Under the pieces are notes generated by a model that was given only the letters and a program-made list of their open reading frames with translations, was not told the origin of the DNA and made no database searches. A stretch of 64,000 bases of DNA from Lachnospiraceae bacterium (GTDB taxonomy: Bacteria > Bacillota > Clostridia > Lachnospirales > Lachnospiraceae): assembly GCA_017521605.1 (NCBI GenBank), contig JAFXCD010000021.1, positions 1 through 64,000 of the forward strand. The letters run 5' to 3'. Below, in pieces: positions 49,426 to 58,053 of the stretch (within the stretch, counting starts at the first letter, position 1; the number at the start of each line of letters is the position of its first letter). A program made the position numbers and the translations under genes.

Positions 49426-50550
49426 GTGGAAAAGACAGTTATGAAAAGGAAATGCAAAGTCAAAAAGAGCAGCCGGCTGATGGTAATATTATTGGCGGGA
49501 TGCATGTTAACCGGCTGTGGCCCTATGCTGGGTGGTGATGAAGAATTAATTTTAACGGAGAAGGAAGCAGAAACCATGACCTATGAAATGGCAGAGGTTT
49601 CTGTTTCTGATGTAAGAAAAACAGGTAAAGCCAGTTGTGTTTATCAGCAGGTAAATGATGAAAGCTTAAGCTTTTCCGTAAGTGGGAAACGTGTGGCAAA
49701 GGTTTATGTGGAAAAGGGGCAAAGTGTAGTTAAGGGACAAATTCTGGCAGAATTAGATGTGGGTAACGCAGAAGAACAGATACGTGATTTGGAATACAGT
49801 ATTGCCAGAAATGAGTTAAGCTTATCCAATATAGAGCTTAATAGGGATAATGAGATTTCGGCTCTTTGGTTACGCTTTATGTACCAGAGCGGACAGAGCA
49901 AGGAAGAGAAGGAAGCATTGGATAAAAATGTGGAAGGGATACAACAAAGATACCGATACATTCAGGAGGACTGTGAGGATGCACTGGCCCTTGACAGAGC
50001 GCAATTGGATATTTTGAGAAAGAGCATGCAGGAAAGCACATTACGTGCAGGTATGAATGGTATGGTGTCGGATATTGCTGATAAGTTGGAAGGGTCTACC
50101 ACTGTCAGAGGGGAAGAGGTAATTAAGATTATTGATAGTTCGGATTGTCTATTTGCTGTGGACGATATTTCGTTGAGGGAATGTTTTCAGGAAGGCGTCG
50201 AGGTGGATATGAGCATGGCTTATGGAACCGGAGCCGGAGATTATAAGCTGGTACCTCATGAGATGGATAAGTGGGAAGATAAACTTTTATTTAGTATTTC
50301 TCAAGGTGGAGAGGGCTCTATTATCGAAGTGGGTTCCAGAGGAACCATGCGTTATACAACCGGCTTGCGGGAACAGGTTTTATCGGTTCCTTTGAAGGCA
50401 GTACATCAGGCAGATGGTAAGAGCTTTGTATATGTGCTGGGAGAAAATAATATGCGTGAAATGAAATGGATTGAAGCCGGTTTATTTGGTGATGATAAGG
50501 TGGAAGTGATATCCGGATTGCAAGAAGGAGAGAGGGTAATTATAAAATGA
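49426..50550 (+). CDS. Membrane-fusion (HlyD/MacA-type) adaptor lipoprotein
   Basis: Extracytoplasmic adaptor for an ABC transporter, 374 residues. It has a short signal with lipobox LTGC (Cys31); an overlapping LAGC (Cys26) is also possible. Then come a biotinyl-lipoyl-like half-motif (VAKVYVEKGQSVVKGQILAEL), a coiled-coil hairpin (about 100-210), the second half-motif (AGMNGMVSDIADKLEGS) and beta-barrel/proximal domains ending VEVISGLQEGERVIIK. The start is uncertain: GTG at 49426 with AAAAGG nearby, or ATG at 49441. Its stop overlaps the start of the next adaptor gene. Related to YknX/MacA. Confidence 0.82.
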   Translation: MEKTVMKRKCKVKKSSRLMVILLAGCMLTGCGPMLGGDEELILTEKEAETMTYEMAEVSVSDVRKTGKASCVYQQVNDESLSFSVSGKRVAKVYVEKGQSVVKGQILAELDVGNAEEQIRDLEYSIARNELSLSNIELNRDNEISALWLRFMYQSGQSKEEKEALDKNVEGIQQRYRYIQEDCEDALALDRAQLDILRKSMQESTLRAGMNGMVSDIADKLEGSTTVRGEEVIKIIDSSDCLFAVDDISLRECFQEGVEVDMSMAYGTGAGDYKLVPHEMDKWEDKLLFSISQGGEGSIIEVGSRGTMRYTTGLREQVLSVPLKAVHQADGKSFVYVLGENNMREMKWIEAGLFGDDKVEVISGLQEGERVIIK

Positions 50551-52724
50551 TGAGAAAAAAAGGAATCAGCTTACTCTTGTCTGTTATAATGTGTATTTCT
50601 CTGACCGCTTGCTCAGCAGAAACGGTTGAAACAACAGGTAGTAGCAAAATCGAATTAATTGAGCCGGTAAATATGGTTGCAAATGTAGAAAAAGCCATGT
50701 ACCGGAATTTGTATAACTGCGAGGTGTATTCTGCAATGGTGTATCCTACCGTTACAGAATATTCATTTGCAAAGAATGCAGTGATTGACGGAACCGGAGC
50801 CTTTTGGGGAGATGAGGTAAAGAAAGGCGATGTATTGGTTTACGGAAATACCGAAGAACTGGATAAGAAGATAGAAGAGCTGGAAGAACAGATTGAGAAT
50901 AAAGCAGAAAGTATGCAGGAAACTCTGGAGAATCTGAACGAAAGTCTGGAAAAGCCAAGGGAAGAAGAAAAGTGGCTTAAGGGAGTGGTGGAAGCCTATG
51001 AAAAGGTGAAACCGGAGGAAAAAATACCTGCTTGTGATGTTAGTGGCTCAGATGCAGCGGGTTCGGATGTTTTGGTAGATAATCCGGCTTATACAACATG
51101 GTATGCAGAAGCTGTGGGATGGATAGGAAGATATGAAATTCTGAAGCATAATATTAATATGCAGGAAGAAAATTATCGCCAACAGGAAGAGTTATACCAG
51201 CTGGAGAGAGAGTATATGCTGGAAAAGCTTCAAGCCTTAAAGAATGATAAGAATAAAAGCTCCTTACGGGCAAACGAAGATGGTGTAGTGGTTGCCAAGG
51301 TAATGGGTGATAATTATGGAGAAATGTCCGTACAGGCAGAGCAGGAACTGGTTGCAGTAGGTAATATGGAGCAAAAGGTTCTGAAATGTGACTATATCAA
51401 TGATTTGAAGGTTGCTGCGGCAGATGATATGTATGCGTTGATTGACGGCATACGTTATGAAATAGAATACCACCCCATTTCCAGGGAGGAGTATACGGAA
51501 ATAACAGAGAGCGGAAGCAAGGTGTATACTACCTTTACCATTTTAGGGGATACGGAGAAAGTGGAAGTAGGAGACTTTGCTGTAATATGTGTATTTTCCG
51601 ACAAGAAGGAAAATGTGCTTTCCGTACCCAAGGAGGCGATTCATAAGGATGGTTCTGAGAATTTTGTGTATTTAATGCAAAATGGAGAGAGTGTAGCTCA
51701 GAAAATCAAAACTGGTATGACGGATGGGGTCTATACGGAAGTGTTGTCGGGATTAAATGAAGGCGATGAAGTAATGGTGGAAAATGACCAGACCTTAAGC
51801 GGAAAGACAGCAACCGTAACTTATGGAAGCTTTCATGGAACCTTTGAGGAACGTGGTAAAATAAGTGGTGCCATGGGTGATGTAATAACCAATCCGGTTG
51901 AACACGGAACAACTTATTTTGGTGAATATCAAGTAGAGTATTTGCAGCATGTCAATAAAGGAGATGTGATTGCTACAGTTCGAGTGGCAAAAGATGAAAT
52001 AACCATTAAGAGATTACAACAAAGTCTTTTGCGCGCAACCCAGCGACTGGAGGATTTGAAGGCAGCAGGAGAAGAAGAGAATAAGAAGGCCATTGAGTCC
52101 AGACAGGAAGAGATTGCAGAATTAAAAAAGCAGCTTGCAGAGGTGGAGGCTGATGGAGAAGTGACGGAAATACGCGCTACCAGAAGCGGAATGATTGTAG
52201 GTATGTCAGAATATGAAAAGGAAACTATTTTATACCATGATGCTTACATAGCGGATATCGCGGATGAGGAATCCATGTATATTTCAGTTGCAGATGAAAA
52301 TGGCTTGTTAAACTATGGTGAAGTGGTAAATATCACCTATACAACATATATGAGGGAAGAAAAATCCTGTAAGGGTATGGTGGCTACCTTGGCACCGGCT
52401 GGTGTAAGTCGTGATCTGCAAACAGGTAGTGCCATGATTAAAGTACCTAAAGAGGATTTGCCGGATATGATGCTGGCTATAGCAGATGACGGTAACTGGA
52501 GAAACCCGCAGCCTTATAGGGTGAAGACCAATATAAGGGAAATGGAAAATGTGCTGGTGGTGCCAAGAGGAGCCGTAACAGAAGTAAACGGACACACCTA
52601 TGTTAGGGTGAAGGATGAACAGGGTAACGTAAAGGTATGCAGTTTTGTTGCGGGAGGATATGACAGCACAAATTACTGGATAGTAGAAGGCTTGTCAGAA
52701 GGAATGATAGTATGCTTAAAGTAA
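50547..52724 (+). CDS. Lipoprotein with two tandem adaptor (HlyD/MacA-like) modules
   Basis: A 725-residue protein, about twice the usual adaptor length. The lipobox is LTAC (Cys22). Module one (about 40-425) has a coiled-coil arm (about 108-165 and a returning helix near 195-240), ANEDGVVVAKV, and a barrel ending VLSGLNEGDEVMVEN. Module two (about 430-725) starts again with GKISGAMGDVI and YLQHVNKGDVIATVRVAKDE, has a second coiled coil (about 490-540), RATRSGMIVGM, and ends YWIVEGLSEGMIVCLK. ATG overlaps the previous stop and its own 3' end overlaps the permease gene by 13 bases. The tandem design is unusual for the family. Confidence 0.8.
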   Translation: MMRKKGISLLLSVIMCISLTACSAETVETTGSSKIELIEPVNMVANVEKAMYRNLYNCEVYSAMVYPTVTEYSFAKNAVIDGTGAFWGDEVKKGDVLVYGNTEELDKKIEELEEQIENKAESMQETLENLNESLEKPREEEKWLKGVVEAYEKVKPEEKIPACDVSGSDAAGSDVLVDNPAYTTWYAEAVGWIGRYEILKHNINMQEENYRQQEELYQLEREYMLEKLQALKNDKNKSSLRANEDGVVVAKVMGDNYGEMSVQAEQELVAVGNMEQKVLKCDYINDLKVAAADDMYALIDGIRYEIEYHPISREEYTEITESGSKVYTTFTILGDTEKVEVGDFAVICVFSDKKENVLSVPKEAIHKDGSENFVYLMQNGESVAQKIKTGMTDGVYTEVLSGLNEGDEVMVENDQTLSGKTATVTYGSFHGTFEERGKISGAMGDVITNPVEHGTTYFGEYQVEYLQHVNKGDVIATVRVAKDEITIKRLQQSLLRATQRLEDLKAAGEEENKKAIESRQEEIAELKKQLAEVEADGEVTEIRATRSGMIVGMSEYEKETILYHDAYIADIADEESMYISVADENGLLNYGEVVNITYTTYMREEKSCKGMVATLAPAGVSRDLQTGSAMIKVPKEDLPDMMLAIADDGNWRNPQPYRVKTNIREMENVLVVPRGAVTEVNGHTYVRVKDEQGNVKVCSFVAGGYDSTNYWIVEGLSEGMIVCLK

Positions 52725-55522
52725 TGTTTCAGAAAATATGGCATAAGAGATGGATGGTTTTTAGTTTATTACTGGGAACAATTTTACTGAGTGCAACGGT
52801 AGTTAGTTTTCCCATGTATAAAGAAGCAGCCTTCAATCGTATGCTACAGGATGAATTTGATAATTACCTGACAGAGAAGGGGGAATGGCCCGGACTTCTT
52901 AAATTTGTCATGGTATCAAAAAAGGATGCAGAAGGAAAAGCCATTGAACGAATGGAAGAACGAATGCAGAATATCTACACCGACTTGGGTGTGGAAAAGA
53001 TAGAAACGCTTACATATTACAACATAAGCAAGGTTGAAGTGAAATCTCTAATGAAGCGAGATGATATAGGGGATATCAGTTTACGATTGTCCAGTATGAG
53101 CGGTTTGGAGAATCATGCTAAGATTTTAGCCGGAGAGATGTATTCTGAAAAGGGTATTACAGAGGACGGCTTTATCGAGGTGGTGGTCAGTCAGTCCTGT
53201 ATGGTGGGCACCAAGGTTCTGGTAGGCGAGAAGCTGGAATTTAAAGGACTTAAAATGCCGGATGGCAGTATGGCTAAAATTAAGATTGTTGGTGTGTATG
53301 ACAAGAAAGAGGAAACTGATTTTTATTGGCAGGTATCACCGGATCAATTGGATAATGTATGCCTGATGAATGAAAAGGTGTTCAGGGATAACTTTTTGGG
53401 AAAGAACGCGGGTAAATACACAATCAATTGTAATTATTTTCCCATGTTTTCATACGAAAATTGCAATGCTGATGATGCAGTACAGCTGTATAACCATACT
53501 ACATATATAATAGAAGAAAGCTCGTATAAGGGCACCGCAAAAGTGCCGGGATATTTGGAGGTTTTGGAAACCTACAATAAAAAGAGGGACAGAATCGAGT
53601 CCACATTGTTTATTTTACAGGTACCGGTACTGATACTTCTTTGTGCATTCCTATTTATGATTGCCTCTCAGATGTATGATATGGAGCGTAATGAAATCTC
53701 AGTATTAAAGAGTAGAGGCGGTTCCGGAGGACAGATACTCAGACTGTATTTTTATCAGAGTGTATTTACTACTATCATTGGTACAGCTTTGGGATTGCAG
53801 TTAGGTAAAGTGTTCTGTAGCATATTGGGTTCTGCCAGAAACTTTCTGGAGTTCAGTATGAGTTCGGATTTACAGGTTGAGTTTACAAAGGAAACCATGC
53901 AATATGCGTTGGTGGCGGCAGTGGTTTCTATTTTGGTAATGACAGTTCCTGCTTTAAAGCATAGCAGACTGACTATAGTAAAGCTGAAGCAACAAAAAGC
54001 AGCCAGAAAAAAAAGTCTTTGGGAAAAATTGTTTTTGGATGTTATCTGTCTGGGTGTGGCAGGATATGGATATTATTCCTTTTCAAAGAATAAGGACTTG
54101 TTGACAGTGGATGTACTTAAAGGGGAAGCTTTGGATCCTTTGTTGTATTTGAGTTCCTCATTACTGATTGTAGGCTTAGGGCTTTTGTTTCTGCGACTAC
54201 AGCCATATGTAATTAAGCTGATTTATCAAGTGGGTAAAGCTTTCTGGGGACCTGCAAGTTATGCTTCCTTTATGGAAAATATAAAGAATAACAGCAAGCA
54301 GCATTTTATTATGTTATTTATGATTTTGACAGTGTCTCTGGGTATGTATCATGCAACCGTGGCGCGAACCATATTACAGAATGCAAAGGATAATGTGGCC
54401 TATTTACAGGGTGCTGATTTAATCATTAAAGAAAAATGGGCAGATAATTCTGCTTTTGCCTCTAAGGAAAATGCAGAGTCGTTCCGTTATTATGAGCCGG
54501 ATTTCAGTAAATATGAAAAGCTGGATTTTGTAGAATCGTATACCAAGGTGATTTTTGATGAAGGAGCATATCTGAAGGGTGAAAAGAATGCCAGACAGGA
54601 TATTACTTTGTTAGGAATCCACACAAAGGAATATGGTGAAAATACATATGTGGAAGATGGATTGCTAAAGAAGCCCTATTATGAGTATTTGAATGAGCTG
54701 GCGGTAGTGCCCAACGGAGTACTACTGTCCAGAAACTTTGAGACCAAGCTGGAGTATAAGGTGGGAGATACGATTACCTTCTATGGCAGCCTTGGTAAAT
54801 CACAAACCGCCAAGATAGTAGATTTTGTGGATTATTGGCCAGGATATGAACCGGTCAGCACAGGGGTAAATGCAGACGGCAGTGTGGAAACAAAGGATAA
54901 TTTCTATTTAATAACCCATTATCAGTTGCTTAGAAAGAACTGGGGAGAAACTCCTTATGAAGTCTGGATGACATTAAAGGATGGTGCCAAGGGTGAAGAG
55001 ATAGCTCCCTGGTTGGAGGAACATGACGTACATCTGTTGAAGTACGTAAATAGAGAAGCAGAGATGGAAAAGGTAGTTAAGGATCCTTTGCTGCAGGGAA
55101 CCAATGGCATTCTTACTATGAGTTTTATGGTAACATTGGTGCTTTGTGCAGCAGGGTATCTGATTTATTGGATTATGTCCATCCGTTCAAGAGAAATGAT
55201 TTTTGGCGTGCTTCGAGCAAGTGGTATGCATAAAGAAGAATTGTTCCATATGTTAATCAATGAGCAGATTTTTTCGGGACTGACTTCCATATTGGCCGGT
55301 GTGGGTATTGGTAAACTGACATCCAAGCTGTTTGTACCTATGATACAGTCGGCTTATGCGGCAGCCGATCAAGTATTACCCATGAAGCTGATTACCAATT
55401 CCATGGATATGGTAAGACTTTACGGTGTGGTTGCCGGTGTAATGGTAGTTTGTCTGATGGTACTGATATTGTTGGTATTTAAGTTGAATGTAGCGAAGGC
55501 TTTGAAATTAGGTGAAGAATAA
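52712..55522 (+). CDS. FtsX/MacB-type ABC transporter permease, two-repeat
   Basis: Membrane subunit of 936 residues with two FtsX-like halves. Half one has a span at about 15-36, a large extracellular domain (about 40-300), and spans around 305-430 with the ISVLKSRGGSGGQILRLY motif. Half two has a span near 530-550, a second extracellular domain (about 550-810), and three terminal spans with EMIFGVLRASGMHKEELF. This type generally transduces ATP hydrolysis to extracytoplasmic movement, often for peptide or lipid extrusion (MacB, YknZ), rather than sugar uptake. It overlaps the adaptor gene and the ATPase gene (TAATG). Confidence 0.88.
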   Translation: MLKVMFQKIWHKRWMVFSLLLGTILLSATVVSFPMYKEAAFNRMLQDEFDNYLTEKGEWPGLLKFVMVSKKDAEGKAIERMEERMQNIYTDLGVEKIETLTYYNISKVEVKSLMKRDDIGDISLRLSSMSGLENHAKILAGEMYSEKGITEDGFIEVVVSQSCMVGTKVLVGEKLEFKGLKMPDGSMAKIKIVGVYDKKEETDFYWQVSPDQLDNVCLMNEKVFRDNFLGKNAGKYTINCNYFPMFSYENCNADDAVQLYNHTTYIIEESSYKGTAKVPGYLEVLETYNKKRDRIESTLFILQVPVLILLCAFLFMIASQMYDMERNEISVLKSRGGSGGQILRLYFYQSVFTTIIGTALGLQLGKVFCSILGSARNFLEFSMSSDLQVEFTKETMQYALVAAVVSILVMTVPALKHSRLTIVKLKQQKAARKKSLWEKLFLDVICLGVAGYGYYSFSKNKDLLTVDVLKGEALDPLLYLSSSLLIVGLGLLFLRLQPYVIKLIYQVGKAFWGPASYASFMENIKNNSKQHFIMLFMILTVSLGMYHATVARTILQNAKDNVAYLQGADLIIKEKWADNSAFASKENAESFRYYEPDFSKYEKLDFVESYTKVIFDEGAYLKGEKNARQDITLLGIHTKEYGENTYVEDGLLKKPYYEYLNELAVVPNGVLLSRNFETKLEYKVGDTITFYGSLGKSQTAKIVDFVDYWPGYEPVSTGVNADGSVETKDNFYLITHYQLLRKNWGETPYEVWMTLKDGAKGEEIAPWLEEHDVHLLKYVNREAEMEKVVKDPLLQGTNGILTMSFMVTLVLCAAGYLIYWIMSIRSREMIFGVLRASGMHKEELFHMLINEQIFSGLTSILAGVGIGKLTSKLFVPMIQSAYAAADQVLPMKLITNSMDMVRLYGVVAGVMVVCLMVLILLVFKLNVAKALKLGEE

Positions 55523-56247
55523 TGGCAGAGAAAAATATTATTGTTCTGGAAGATATCAGACGCAGTTTCCCTACAGCGGCAGGTGAGTTTCACGCTTTAA
55601 AGGGAATCAATGCCAAGATACCGGAAGGAAGTCTGGTTATCCTGAAAGGACGTTCCGGTTCCGGTAAAACAACGCTTTTGAATATTATCGGAGCACTGGA
55701 TAATCCTACTTCAGGTAAGGTATACCTGGATGATAAGGATATGGGAAGATTTTCGGACAGAAGAAAAGAGAATTTCAGAAGGACCAGATTGGGATATGTA
55801 TTCCAGTCTGTGTCCCTCATACCTACCATGAATGCCTTGCAGAATGTGGAGTTTTCACTGAGACTGGCAGGAATTAGAAGAGATCGAGAAAAGCGTGCGA
55901 TTGAGTGCCTTAAAATGGTAGGTCTTGGAGGACGTATTAAGCATATGCCGGCAGAAATGTCCGGTGGTGAGCAACAGCGTGTGGCAATAGCCAGAGCCAT
56001 TGCTCACAGACCAAGTATTTTGTTGGCGGATGAACCTACGGCTGAGCTTGACAGTGCTATGGCTGCTGAGGTGACGAAATTGTTTCAGGAGATGACGAAA
56101 AGGGAAGGCGTAACCATTATTATGACTACCCATGATGTGGGTCTGATGGACGCAGGTGATATGGTGATTGAGTTAGAAGGCGGAGAGCAGGTAAATCCCA
56201 TGCAGACTGAGGGGATAGAACAAAACATAGAAGATGAGAATGAATAG
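55522..56247 (+). CDS. MacB/LolD-type ABC transporter ATPase
   Basis: Nucleotide-binding subunit of 241 residues for the FtsX-type permease. Walker A is GRSGSGKTTLL (about 44-54), the Q-loop lies in GYVFQSVSLIPTMNALQNV, the signature is MSGGEQQRVAIARA, and Walker B is ILLADEPTAELDS with the family-typical extension. This sequence set is typical of the MacB/LolD/YknY group. Its ATG overlaps the permease stop. The second GH43 gene begins 17 bases after its stop, so transporter and glycosidase are probably on one transcript. Confidence 0.93.
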   Translation: MAEKNIIVLEDIRRSFPTAAGEFHALKGINAKIPEGSLVILKGRSGSGKTTLLNIIGALDNPTSGKVYLDDKDMGRFSDRRKENFRRTRLGYVFQSVSLIPTMNALQNVEFSLRLAGIRRDREKRAIECLKMVGLGGRIKHMPAEMSGGEQQRVAIARAIAHRPSILLADEPTAELDSAMAAEVTKLFQEMTKREGVTIIMTTHDVGLMDAGDMVIELEGGEQVNPMQTEGIEQNIEDENE

Positions 56248-56264
56248 AAGGGGAAGAGAACAGC

Positions 56265-57806
56265 ATGGACAGAACGAATCCAATTATTAAAGCGGATTTT
56301 CCGGATCCCGATGTTATACGGGTGGAAGATACTTATTATATGCTGAGTACTACTATGCATTTTCGCCCCGGTGCGGTGCTGCTTCGTTCTTATGACTTGG
56401 TTCATTGGGAAATTGTAAGTCATGTTTTTGAGAGCCTGAATAATTCTCCGGAAGAATGTCTGCAGGGAGAACGATGTGCCTATGGTCATGGTATGTGGGC
56501 CGGAAGCCTGCGATATCATAAGGAAAGCTTTTATGTGTGCTTTGCTTCTCTTGATGCATCGGAAACATATATTTATGTCGCAAAGCAAGCGGATGGTCCC
56601 TGGGAGAAAAAAGTAATTCCGGAATACAGACACCATCCCAGTCTTTTGTTTGATGAGGATGAAAGAGTTTATCTGGTTTCGGGATATGAGGAAATACAGA
56701 TCCGGGAATTATTGCAGGATTGCAGTTCATATAAACCGGGTGGGCTACATAGAACATTGTTGGAGCCCATGAAAGAGGATGTGTATCTGGGATATGAAGG
56801 CAGTCATATGCAAAAAATAAATGGAAAGTATTATTTGTTTGTGATTTATTGGCCCAAGGTGGAGCCGGCCCGAAGAACTCAGCTCTTCTTTATGGCAGAT
56901 TCCCTGGAGGAGGATTTTGCCGGCGGTGAGTTGCTGCGTGATGATAGGGATTATCATAATCAGGGAGTGGCACAGGGTGGTCTGGTGGAAACCCTGAATG
57001 GTAAATGGTATGCTATTTTGCATCAGGATCATGGAGCTGTGGGAAGAATACCTGTTCTGGTGCCGGTTCGCTGGGAAGGAGATGTTCCGGTTTTGGGTGC
57101 AGGAGGTAAGACTCCTAAGGCTTTGGATATTGTTAGTAGCAGACCCTATTATCAGTATGCACCAATATATACATCGGATAATTTCCGGGTAAATGAAAAT
57201 GGAGAAGCTGTGTTGAAAAAACAGTGGGAATTTAATCATGTACCCGATGCAAAGAATTGGTGGTTTGCAAAAGAGGGCGGTCTGGTTTTGCGGAATGGTA
57301 AAATCAGCACCAATGTGGTACATGCATCCAATACATTGACCCAGAGAATGATGTGGCCGGGGTGTGCGGCAGAAGTGACAGTGGACGCAGCCGGTTTAAG
57401 GGATGGTGATATTGCAGGACTTTGTGCATTGCAGGGATGTTATGGTCTGTTGGGAGTGACAAAGGAGCATGGTACTTATTATCTGGTGGTGATGGAGCGT
57501 GCTTGGGAGAATATATCCAGACTGGACAGATCTCCGGATTATATGCCGGGAAGTTTGGTGGAGAAAATCCGACTGGAGGATAGTAAGGTAAGAATTCGTT
57601 TAAATGTGAATTTTGAAGATATGGAAGATGTGGCAGAGTTCTATTATCAGAATAAGAAACGCTGGAAGCGTGTGGGGGAACCCCACACGCTGGTGTTCCG
57701 TCTGGATCATTTCACCGGTTGCAGATTCGGATTATTCAATTTCGCAACCAAGGAGATCGGCGGGGAAGCAATCTTTAAGGAATTCAGATATATTTATGAA
57801 AATTGA
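56265..57806 (+). CDS. GH43 beta-xylosidase / alpha-L-arabinofuranosidase (copy 2)
   Basis: Cytoplasmic GH43 enzyme of 513 residues, paralogue of the 47719-49314 product. Probable base Asp14 is in DFPDPDVIRVEDTYY; the probable acid Glu is in GYEGSHMQKINGKYY; the C-terminal beta-sandwich ends LDHFTGCRFGLFNFAT. Conserved blocks with copy 1 run along the whole length, so the pair arose by duplication and probably differs in linkage preference. AAGGGGAAG lies before the ATG. A perfect 11-bp hairpin (57667-57691) lies inside the coding sequence near the 3' end. Confidence 0.92.
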   Translation: MDRTNPIIKADFPDPDVIRVEDTYYMLSTTMHFRPGAVLLRSYDLVHWEIVSHVFESLNNSPEECLQGERCAYGHGMWAGSLRYHKESFYVCFASLDASETYIYVAKQADGPWEKKVIPEYRHHPSLLFDEDERVYLVSGYEEIQIRELLQDCSSYKPGGLHRTLLEPMKEDVYLGYEGSHMQKINGKYYLFVIYWPKVEPARRTQLFFMADSLEEDFAGGELLRDDRDYHNQGVAQGGLVETLNGKWYAILHQDHGAVGRIPVLVPVRWEGDVPVLGAGGKTPKALDIVSSRPYYQYAPIYTSDNFRVNENGEAVLKKQWEFNHVPDAKNWWFAKEGGLVLRNGKISTNVVHASNTLTQRMMWPGCAAEVTVDAAGLRDGDIAGLCALQGCYGLLGVTKEHGTYYLVVMERAWENISRLDRSPDYMPGSLVEKIRLEDSKVRIRLNVNFEDMEDVAEFYYQNKKRWKRVGEPHTLVFRLDHFTGCRFGLFNFATKEIGGEAIFKEFRYIYEN

Positions 57807-57834
57807 TACGCGAAGTTAGATTGATGAAATAGGG

Positions 57835-58038
57835 ATGCTTCCCACATATATACCCTAATGCAGGACTGTATGAATTCGTCGGCCCTTAGCGAGGTATTAG
57901 CCGAACTTGTTCGGCTACAGAGCTGAAAAGTTTGCAAAGCAAACTTGGAGAGAATTGCTTTGCAATTCTCAAAGTGCCTTGCTACGAAATTCATCCAAGC
58001 GAGAGCGTGTCCAAATAGGGTATATATGTGGGAAGCAT
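57835..58038. repeat. 204-bp branched palindromic element between convergent genes
   Basis: A perfect 23-bp outer stem joins 57835-57857 (starts ATGCTTCCCACAT) to 58016-58038 (ends ATGTGGGAAGCAT). Inside, further stems follow: GGAC/GTCC (57863 and 58009), TGAATTCG/CGAAATTCA (57871 and 57985, one bulge), and AGCGAGG/CCTTGCT (57888 and 57977, one wobble). The apex holds three perfect hairpins: TAGCCGAAC-TT-GTTCGGCTA (57898-57917), AAGTTTGC-AAA-GCAAACTT (57928-57946) and GAGAATTGC-TTT-GCAATTCTC (57950-57970). It fills most of the gap between GH43 and araC. It could be a MITE-like or REP-like mobile structure, or a structured bidirectional terminator. Confidence 0.85.
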
Positions 58039-58053
58039 TTTGGTTTTTCAAGG

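Noticed and set aside
49426-56247. Macrolide resistance efflux pump
   Set aside because: Similarity of type to MacAB does not show a macrolide substrate; the location in a xylan locus and the unusual adaptors argue against a named drug function.
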